From: Thuidium tamariscinum
Lineage: Eukaryota > Streptophyta > Bryopsida > Hypnales > Thuidiaceae
DNA: 64,000 nt
Direction: 5' to 3'
Assembly: GCA_947034885.2 (NCBI GenBank)
Contig: OX344753.2
Span: forward strand, 27,358,347 to 27,422,346
Of the stretch, positions 56,616 through 64,000 are shown one piece after another. The position numbers and the translations under genes are program-made. Position 1 is the stretch's first letter, and the number at the start of each line of letters is the position of its first letter. A model generated the notes under the pieces. The model did not search any database. It was given only the letters and a program-made list of their open reading frames with translations, and was not told where the DNA came from.

Positions 56616-58527
56616 ATGACCCGGAAAGCGTGTGGAATAGAATGCTACGTGAATGTGCTTCATCCAGTCTTTAGGTATGATCGTTTCTGTTCATCAGGCG
56701 GAGAGAATGCTGCAGCAAGAAAGTGATTTGTATCAAAGAGTTGGGATGGAAGCTCTGAACTTCCCATATAAATATAAGCTTTCAATTGAAGTAGAGTAAT
56801 GTTCTGTTTCCACATGTTACACTAGTGCTTGTCTCAGTAGTTCTTAACATGCTCGAGCACACACAATTTGTAATCTTTGCAAAGTGGCGAATTACACAAT
56901 CGCTGTTACGTTACTGCTAGGAAGGAAGAAAGGACGCCACTGACTGGACAAACGGCACATGTGGGCGGGGCTGTAGCTACAGACGTGTTCGTTGATTCCA
57001 CTTGTGTCGGACACACAGATGAAAATCGTGTCAGAAGGGCATTGGTAACCTGGTCAACGACCGCTTCCACTGTTCCCCTTTTGCAGGCTGCCCAACTGCA
57101 TCATTTCCGTAACACTGTTCATAGATCGTGAACAGTGTGTCCACCTTCGGTCAGCAACACTAGTTGCAGCCCGCTTTCCCCTACGGTGCCCGGCGCGACG
57201 TTTAAGGGTTGATGTGTTCGGGTTTTCAGGATTGGAGGTAGTAGCAGATTTTTCGCGCATGTAGTTTCTTTTCAATTTGATGGGTTTCTGTCCACAGCTT
57301 CAATTCTGAGGTCCATTCCGGCGTTGTTCTTTTTGATGTTCTTCTTAGAAACAGTTAGAGTGAATTGATTTCTGTAATGCAGGCAGATAGTGATGGGACT
57401 GCCACCTCAATTGGTGTCGTGGGATTTAGATTGTAGACAACAATTGCAGTGCAGGAGAGAACAGAGAAGCTTTTTGTCGGTGCGTGGACTAGGTGGTGCA
57501 CAGGTGAGTGAATTAAGCGGTTGGATGACTTGTGACATGGGTTGGACTACTGTGGTCATGCTGACAACAAATGTGTCGGAACATGAGGTCTCCTTTACAG
57601 CAATGTTTGATAAAGAGGTTCTCACATTTTTCCAAACGTAACCGGATATGAACATGGTTGACCGAACCCTAAACCCAGTATTGAGGGGAAGAGCGCTTTG
57701 AATGGTACGGAGTTGCTTATTTACAGAGTGTTGACGTTTGTGTACCCAGGATATCTGTGCAATCTCAGTCTTCAGGTCTCCATGGCCTATCTACCGTTCT
57801 TTATCCCTGCCCTTGTCCTCTCACATACGAGGCAGTGGACCAATCCGGTGTTCACCATTTTCATCAGTTTCGAAGAGATCACCTTCGAATTCCAATGCTT
57901 CAGGTATGTACCATATGCCCATCGTCGCAGAAAGAGTTTGTCTCTGCTGGTGAGAATGTGACTGACATTGGTAAAGCATGTTGCGGTGGATTCAGGTGAG
58001 CTACAGTCGGTTGAAGAACTTTGGAAAGAGTACTTTGCGGATCCTACGCAGTGGTGGGACAACAGAGCTGACAAGGTATGACTAGATAAAAGAAAGCTGA
58101 TATAATACTCGGCTCAACAAGTGACGGGACGTTTCTTGCTTGTACAAGGCTATGGGCACTTGTGGGCACTTCGTAAAACAACACGTCTCATACTTGAGAT
58201 TACGTTGTTTGCTGTCATTGAGTGGAGTGAACACTGGTCAGATCGTTGTAGTGTCATCAACAAATATTCCTGGAATATTGATTGTTAGATGCAAAATGAA
58301 GATGAGACAGTTTTTTAGGATCTGATCATGGGTTGTGGCGTCTACAGAGGAATCCTAGATCACCTGACTTTAGGCATAAGGTGGCAAGGAAAGCACTTTG
58401 GATATATGGATGGTCAACTCCACCATGGGTAAAGGCAATGCTCAAGTTGACAACTGAAGGGAGAATGCAACCTCCTGTTGATTATCGCTCCAAAGATTCT
58501 CAAGACACAACACGAGGAGACAGGTAA
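56616..58527 (+). CDS. OSB: Organellar single-stranded DNA-binding protein (OSB family), six-exon model
   Basis: Exons 56616-56674, 57087-57237, 57387-57503, 57750-57903, 57996-58075 and 58348-58527, all with GT/AG borders and agreeing phases, give 246 residues, close to the smaller OSB proteins of flowering plants. The last two exons are decisive: LWKEYFADPTQWWDNRADK joined to RNPRSPDFRHK...KALWI...PPWVK is the plant-specific PDF motif (about residues 168-218). Residues about 24-125 would be the OB/SSB-like fold: IISVTLF, LRVDVFGFSGLE and RSFLSVRGL fit its strands only loosely. Residues 120-160 are a Ser/Pro-rich linker. OSB proteins bind ssDNA in mitochondria or plastids and restrain recombination. 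The 5' exon and start (ATG 56616) are the weakest part; a longer transit-peptide exon may exist upstream. Confidence 0.75.
57996..58527 (+). other. OSB: PDF-motif exons of the OSB gene
   Basis: Exon 57996-58075 (donor ACAAG|GTATGA) and exon 58348-58527 (acceptor TCTACAG|AGGAAT, stop TAA) flank a 272-bp intron. The split falls inside WWDNR...RNPR.PDF, and joining them rebuilds an uninterrupted PDF motif. This part of the model is near certain. Confidence 0.9.
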
Positions 58528-58935
58528 CTTTAGGAATTGAGTTGGCTACCTTGTCTAGTGACTAGAGTAGGTGCATCTAGAAATATGTGATTTTGGGTAA
58601 GTTCAAGGATTTTTGTGTGTGCAATATGCTCTGTTCTTCCTTTTTGTTATTGGGTGCACTTAAAGTGGGACGATTTGCAATGAATTGCTGTGTATGTGAG
58701 AGATATTAAGAATTCAAATGGATGGATGCAAATTTGTGGATTTTGAAATATGTGGGTACTGGGCATTAGTGGGCTTGCACCCTTTCACTGTGTATCAGTG
58801 TTCTTCTTTCGAAGGGATTTCTATTGAAGACTCTATTGATGAATCAGGCTATCTAAGGGCTACAATGGAAGAGGATGCATTGTACCTAGTATTGCAAGAG
58901 AGTTGAGGCATATTGTACCGGGTGGTGGCGGTGGT
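58528..58935 (+). other. OSB-PPR intergenic region, possible PPR leader
   Basis: The PPR frame remains open upstream of its ATG to 58843, directly after an acceptor-like GATGAATCAG. The extra residues (IRLSKGYNGRGCIVPSIARE...) are basic and would extend a targeting peptide if an upstream exon is spliced in. This is inference. Confidence 0.35.
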
Positions 58936-61659
58936 ATGTCCTTGAAAACTGCAAGAAGCACGACTGAAGCAATTGGTATTTTGAAGAATCGACTAGAACA
59001 AGGCATGGCCATCGACTCGTTTATGTATGTTGAAGTTTTGAGACGGTGCTTGAAGGAGGAAAACCTCAGTGTTAATGTCGCGAAGCAGGTTCACGACTAC
59101 ATCAACCAGAGTGGAATGGAGCAGAATACATATGTGGCAAACAACCTTGTGAGCGTGTATATCAGGTGTGAAGAATTGCAGGATGCACGTGGAGTGTTTG
59201 ATAAACTTGTGAAGAAGAACGTGTTCAGTTGGACCATTATGATTGAAGGTTATGCAAAGCACAATCATTCTGAAAAAGCAATGGAACTTTTCAATCAAAT
59301 GTGCCAAAAAGGGGTCCAGCCAACTGCATTTACTTTCTCGAGCATCCTGAAGGTATGTGCCGATCCATCAGCTTTGCAGTGGGGCAAAGAAGTCCATGCG
59401 TATGTAAGACATGCTGGGCTTGAATCAGATGTGCGTGTGGGCACTGCGCTTGTCCACATGTATGGACAGTGTGGCAGTTTGGTTGATGCTCGGCTAGTTT
59501 TTGACCGGATGGACGATCGTAATGTGATCACGTGGAACGTGATGATTGGTGGACTTGCCGAACACGGATGTGGGCAAGAAGCATATGAACTGTTTATGCA
59601 AATGCAAAGGGAAGGCTTTAAACCCGATGCATTCACTTATGCGAGCATTTTGAATCCATGTTCAAGCGCAGGGGCTTTGGAGTGGGTGAAGGAGGTTCAC
59701 AGGCATGTCCTTGAAGCGGGACTTGAGTCGCATTTGCGTGTGGGCAATGCGCTTGTCCACATGTTTGGAAAGTGTGGTAGTTTGGTTGATGCTCGGCTAG
59801 TTTTTAACAGGATGGAGGTTCGTGATGTGATCACGTGGAACTTGATGATTGGTGGACTTGCACAGCACGGATGTGGGCAAGAAGCATTTGGACTGCTTCT
59901 CCAAATGAAACAGGAAGGCCTCGAACCCAATGCAATCACTTATGCGAGCATTCTGAATCCATGTTCAAGCGCGGGGGCTTTGGAGTGGGTGAAGGAGGTT
60001 CACAGGCACGTCCTTGAAGCGGGACTTGAGTCGGATTTGCATGTGGGCTCTGCGCTTGTCCACATGTATGGAGAGTGTGGCAGTTTGGTTGATGCTCGGC
60101 TAGTTTTTGACCGGATGGAGGATCGTGATGTGATCACGTGGACCGTGATGATTGGTGGACTTGCACAGCATGGGTGTGGGAGTGAAGCATATGGACTGCT
60201 TCTCCAAATGAAACAGGAAGGCCTCGAACCCGATGCATTCACTTATGCGAGCATTTTGAATCCATGTTCAAGCGCAGGGGCTTTGGAGTGGGTGAAGGAG
60301 GTTCACAGGCATGTCCTTGAAGCGGGACTTGAGTCGCATTTGCGTGTGGGCACTGCGCTTGTCCACATGTATGGAGAGTGTGGCAGTTTGGTTGATGCCC
60401 GGCTTGTTTTTGACAGGATGGAGGTTCGTGATGTGATCACGTGGAACGTGATGATTGGTGGACTTGCACAGCATGGATATGGGCACGAAGCATTTGGACT
60501 GCTTCTCCAAATGAAACAGGAAGGCCTCGAACCCGATGCATTCACTTATGCGAGCATTTTGAATCCATGTTCAAGCGCAGGGGCTTTGGAGTGGGTGAAG
60601 GAGGTTCACAGGCATGTCCTTGAAGCGGGACTTGAGTCGGATTTGCGTGTGGGCGGTGCGCTGGTTCACATGTATGCTAAATGTGGCAGTTTGGATGATG
60701 CACGAGTGGCTTTTGAGAGGATAGAGGATCGTGATACAATCACATGGACCGTGATGATCGGTGGACTTGCAGAGCATGGATGTGGGCATGAAGCCCTGGA
60801 AGTCTTTAAAACTATGATTGCAGAGGGTGTGATGCCCGATGAGATCTCATTCGTTGCACTGTTGTCGGCTTGTAGTCACTCAGGCCTTGTGGATGAGAGC
60901 CGTAGACATTTTTTGGCTATGACAGAAGATTATGGCATCGAACCTAGTGTGGTGCTTTGTACCTGCATGGTGGATGTTCTTGGCCGAGCAGGACACTTGG
61001 AGGAAGCAAAGCTCTTGATTGGGAACATGTTAGTGGAACCAGATGGTGCAACTTGGGGAGCCTTGCTTGGTGCTTGTAGAACGTACGGTAATGTGGAGTT
61101 GGGCAAACTTGCCGCTAATGAGCTTCTCAAGTTGGAACCGAAGGATGCTTCTGCATATGTGCTTCTCTCGAATATCTATGCTGCAGCTGGCAAGTGGGAG
61201 GAGGTGTTGTGGGTGCGCACTATGATGCAGGAGAGAGGTATACGCAAGGAGCCAGGGCGTAGCTGGATTGAAGTTGATAACAAGGTCCATGACTTCGTCG
61301 TAGGGGATACTTCTCACTCAGAAGCGAAGGAGATCTATGCGGAGGTGAGGGGATTGAGTGAGAAAATTAAGGCCCAAGGCTACATTCCTGATACCCGGCT
61401 AGTGTTGCGGAACATTGAGGAGGAGGAGAAAGAACTTGCTCTTTGCTCCCATAGTGAGAAGTTGGCTATTGCTTACGGACTCATGCGGACACCCCCTGGA
61501 GAGCCAATTCGGGTGTTCAAGAACCTTCGAGTGTGTTCAGATTGTCACACAGCAACAAAGTTTATCTCAAAGGTGATTGAACGAGAGATTGTTGTGAGGG
61601 ATGCATATCGCTTTCACCACTTCCAAAATGGTGTCTGTTCTTGTGGCGATTATTGGTGA
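58936..61659 (+). CDS. PLS-class pentatricopeptide repeat protein with E and DYW deaminase domains (organellar C-to-U RNA editing factor)
   Basis: 907 residues from the ATG at 58936 (TTG at 58903 is the only earlier start in frame) to the TGA at 61657. About 20 PPR motifs in P-L-S order; the central triplets are 101-aa (303-bp) units at about 59634-60842 that are nearly identical in DNA. An E region follows (GATWGALLGACRTYGN..., LSNIYAAAGKWEEV), then the PG box GYIPDT and a complete DYW domain: the deaminase zinc site and catalytic Glu in HSEKLA, CSDCH, and the terminal FHHF..GVCSCGDYW. Such proteins bind one strand of organellar RNA base by base and deaminate a downstream C. Predicted contacts are given under findings. 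The short N-terminus lacks a clear transit peptide, so an upstream exon may exist. Moss PPRs share this architecture. Confidence 0.95.
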   Translation: MSLKTARSTTEAIGILKNRLEQGMAIDSFMYVEVLRRCLKEENLSVNVAKQVHDYINQSGMEQNTYVANNLVSVYIRCEELQDARGVFDKLVKKNVFSWTIMIEGYAKHNHSEKAMELFNQMCQKGVQPTAFTFSSILKVCADPSALQWGKEVHAYVRHAGLESDVRVGTALVHMYGQCGSLVDARLVFDRMDDRNVITWNVMIGGLAEHGCGQEAYELFMQMQREGFKPDAFTYASILNPCSSAGALEWVKEVHRHVLEAGLESHLRVGNALVHMFGKCGSLVDARLVFNRMEVRDVITWNLMIGGLAQHGCGQEAFGLLLQMKQEGLEPNAITYASILNPCSSAGALEWVKEVHRHVLEAGLESDLHVGSALVHMYGECGSLVDARLVFDRMEDRDVITWTVMIGGLAQHGCGSEAYGLLLQMKQEGLEPDAFTYASILNPCSSAGALEWVKEVHRHVLEAGLESHLRVGTALVHMYGECGSLVDARLVFDRMEVRDVITWNVMIGGLAQHGYGHEAFGLLLQMKQEGLEPDAFTYASILNPCSSAGALEWVKEVHRHVLEAGLESDLRVGGALVHMYAKCGSLDDARVAFERIEDRDTITWTVMIGGLAEHGCGHEALEVFKTMIAEGVMPDEISFVALLSACSHSGLVDESRRHFLAMTEDYGIEPSVVLCTCMVDVLGRAGHLEEAKLLIGNMLVEPDGATWGALLGACRTYGNVELGKLAANELLKLEPKDASAYVLLSNIYAAAGKWEEVLWVRTMMQERGIRKEPGRSWIEVDNKVHDFVVGDTSHSEAKEIYAEVRGLSEKIKAQGYIPDTRLVLRNIEEEEKELALCSHSEKLAIAYGLMRTPPGEPIRVFKNLRVCSDCHTATKFISKVIEREIVVRDAYRFHHFQNGVCSCGDYW
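59634..60842 (+). repeat. 303-bp coding tandem repeats inside the PPR gene
   Basis: Four units starting near 59634, 59937, 60240 and 60543, each one L-S-P PPR triplet. Long blocks such as AATCCATGTTCAAGCGC and GGAGTGGGTGAAGGAGGTTC are repeated almost unchanged. Differences cluster at specific codons (see findings). Confidence 0.95.
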
Positions 61660-61976
61660 AGGTTGGCCTATGACCAATTGTAGCCTATTTTATTGTTTGG
61701 AGCTCTTCATTAGAATTTGTCATCATCTATGAATATGTTATGGTGTTGACCATTGATTGAAAATTATTGCATTGGTTGGAAATGATTCCAGGTTCATGGT
61801 TGTCACCTCTTGCATTTTTTTCACCTTTTGTTTTTGTGAAGAGTACAAAATCAAAGGTTGGCAAATTTAGCTATAGAATTGATTGTAGCACTACTACCAT
61901 TCACCTTACATCCTTTTGTTGGCAACATCAAAATCTAAGGATTCTTTATTGAAAAGACTATTTCCATGGAAACATA
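61660..61976. other. PPR gene 3' flank
   Basis: Probable 3' UTR; no other feature seen. Confidence 0.5.
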
Positions 61977-62269
61977 AAGTGGGTATATCCAAAAGTGCCA
62001 CTTATTCTTACTGTGCCTAGTTCTTGTTATCAAGTTGTTCAGATTTTTATACAGTCTTGTTGGCAAGTGAAAGCATGTTTCAATGCACCAAAGAGTAGAG
62101 GATTTGGATACCATATGCAAAAGTTATTAATGGTCAAAGTTTGTTTTTGAAAGTACCATCTTGTTTTTGTAAGCACCATCTGTAGTTTGGGTACATGACT
62201 GATTTTGGAAATGTATGCCCATTGTAGATGGCGCTTTAAGGTTAGGTGTCACTTTAGGTGTACCTACCT
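61977..62269 (-). mobile_element. TA-flanked MITE, second copy of the GGTACACCTAAAAGCGCC family
   Basis: Termini AAGTGGGTATATCCAAAAGT and TTAGGTGTACCTACCT with TA at 61975-61976 and 62270-62271. Orientation is opposite to 39095-39367. It contains an extra diverged duplication of the CACCATCT block. It lies 317 bp after the PPR stop codon. Confidence 0.75.
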
Positions 62270-62521
62270 TAAATTGATTATTTTGGAGTCCCTTCCAATG
62301 TTTGGGGAGTATTTTTTTTGAGTCAAGCCATTTCCGTGGGGTTTGTTGTTGGCTCGAATTTAAAAATTTTCACCCGGAAGTGAATCGAAGGGTCCAAAAA
62401 TTAGTAACTTGAATTTTGAGTAGGCCATGTGCCATAATTTTGAATTTTCATTGGGCAGTTTTCCTAAGTGTGGGAATTGGGGCTGGGGTTTAGCCTTTTT
62501 CTTTTATAGGTTGTACAACCC

Positions 62522-62561
62522 TTTTCTTTTTTTTCTTTTTTTTCTTTTTTTTCTTTTCTTG
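62522..62561. repeat. Polypyrimidine (T3-9C)n tract
   Basis: Runs of T broken by single C. Low complexity. Confidence 0.85.
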
Positions 62562-64000
62562 ATTTATAACTCAAGCTTCAAAAATAAATTTATGCTTGAA
62601 AAGTTATCTAGTAACACCTATACACTTCTATGTGTAATCTGTTAGAATCCTATGGATATAACTTGGTTGTGCAAATTTATATTTGTACTTTGTTGCAGTG
62701 GATACAGCCCTGTTGCCAGCACTTATTGGCAATTTATGTCTGTTTTTTAATAAGCCTTGGATCCTACAAAGTTTAGCTATGGTTTATCTTTAATTCAAAC
62801 TATAGATTAAATGGGACAAACTCTCAGTTTTTCACCAACTTGAAAGTTCTGGTACCTAATAATAATCCCATGATTTTATTATGCAGGCATATCCTTATTG
62901 GCAAAATCTTGGGTTTCTTTCTAGTACTTGACAGACACTTTATATGTGCTCTAGTACTTGATGTATTTAGCCTCCAAAATTATTCTGGAAGGATGACAGA
63001 ACAATGCTTAGTTTTTGGAACCACCTGATGTGGTGGCTGGTGGCTTTTAATAAGCCATATTAAACCAGAGCTTAACTTCAACATGTACATACATCCTATT
63101 GATACTCGTTTCAACTTCTTCACAGACGGATACCTCAGTCCTAATTCCTGATCAGTAGTTTCTCCCAAAACTCCCCAGCCCTTGCGGCCCAGAGGCTCAG
63201 AAGGCTTCACTTACTAGTAGCTCTAGTCTCTCCGAGAGCTAGATATGTGCTGAAATTTTGCAATGACCTTCGGGATCACTCTCAAATGCTTGATGCTCCT
63301 CTCACTGGTCTCTTCCTGGCCAGGTGTTTTCAGAGTTACCTGTTCCTCGTTTTTGGTCACTAAGTCGTTGAGGACAGAGCTTTCCTGGAGCAACTATGGC
63401 ATCCACACAAGCGACATCTAGTAACTAGGTTCTTTTTTGCTACAGGTTTCTAACACTATTGGTATTCTATTGGGACCAAATTAACTAGGATATGTTGTGT
63501 TTGTTGTTTAAAGTTATTTTAGGTGAAAATGATAACAAGTGACTTAGGGCTTAAGACACCTTGCATATGCAGGAACTTCTTCCTACACTCCCTAGTGTCC
63601 TGTTAGAAAAAAAGAGCAATCCATATATAAGTTAGATGTTGATTATTGACTTGAAGGTTCTTTCCATTTTTTGGGAAAATTCTCTTCTATGAATGATGTT
63701 GATAATGATAGGCCTAGGTCTTATGGATGACTTTGTTGTTATGTCATAAAAACAAAGAGAACATCTCTTGCTCCAATAATTAGAATATTATCATAACTAC
63801 CTTGTTCATAGGAAGTACACCCTTTAAATTACATACATACTTCAAATTTAAGTCTATCTTGAATTTTAGAACTCCAACGACTAAAGAATCATAGCTTCAA
63901 GAATTGTTGGGCAATAAATTATAGGTAGGAAAAGGTTCATAATAAATGAGAAAGGTAACTTTCTTACTTTCAAAAGATTAATTATAACACAAGACTTGAA
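62562..64000. other. Intergenic DNA to the window end
   Basis: No supported gene. A GC-richer stretch at about 63060-63420 has no long frame and no motif; it could be an untranslated exon or a relic. Confidence 0.45.

Noticed and set aside
59295..60789. Series of about 80-codon minus-strand frames repeated every 303 bp
   Set aside because: Antisense reflections of the PPR triplets; they repeat only because the sense repeats do.

Overview
Nuclear DNA of a land plant, most likely a bryophyte (moss-like). The reasons are: a long, nearly intronless PLS-DYW pentatricopeptide editing factor built from near-identical triplets, as is common in mosses; an organellar ssDNA-binding (OSB) gene with a plant PDF motif; plant-type GT/AG introns; a Ty1/Copia element primed by initiator Met-tRNA; and few genes (visibly richer in G+C) set in long AT-rich, transposon-derived DNA. 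The species call is inference.

Layout. 0-7.4 kb: AT-rich DNA with short tandem repeats and one doubtful ORF. 7.4-9.7 kb: a two-exon organelle-targeted NYN-domain protein with a C2H2 zinc finger inside the NYN fold (+). 10.7-11.2 kb: a tandem duplication. 13.6-15.5 kb and 26.6-29.7 kb: two inverted copies of one old dispersed repeat. 17.2-18.9 kb: an intronless, unrecognised two-hydrophobic-segment protein (-), divergent from a small GC-rich ORF at 19.5 kb (+). 21.9-43.8 kb: no host gene recognised; a graveyard of MITEs (Stowaway-like, CACTA-like, MULE-like with a 9-bp target duplication, TA-flanked and foldback types), a pogo/psq transposase relic, tandem repeats and a GC-rich island.

45.4-50.8 kb: a complete, young Copia element (154-bp LTRs differing at one base, 5-bp target duplication ATTAT). 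Its gag-pol has three nonsense codons and two frameshifts, yet it carries an intact antisense ORF between pol and the 3' LTR. That ORF encodes hydrophobic segments plus a domain resembling the RNase H1 hybrid-binding (viroplasmin-type) domain. This is the most unusual element in the window.

55.3-61.7 kb: a gene-dense end. It holds exon-like minus-strand frames (unrecognised), a six-exon OSB gene (+), and 408 bp further a 907-aa DYW PPR protein (+). The OSB and PPR products, and the NYN protein, would all be expected to act on nucleic acid in mitochondria or plastids. The central PPR triplets are near-identical except at the codons that set RNA base choice, the second main finding.

Exon boundaries were placed by eye from GT/AG sites and reading phase. 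Family calls rest on motif recognition; no database search was run.
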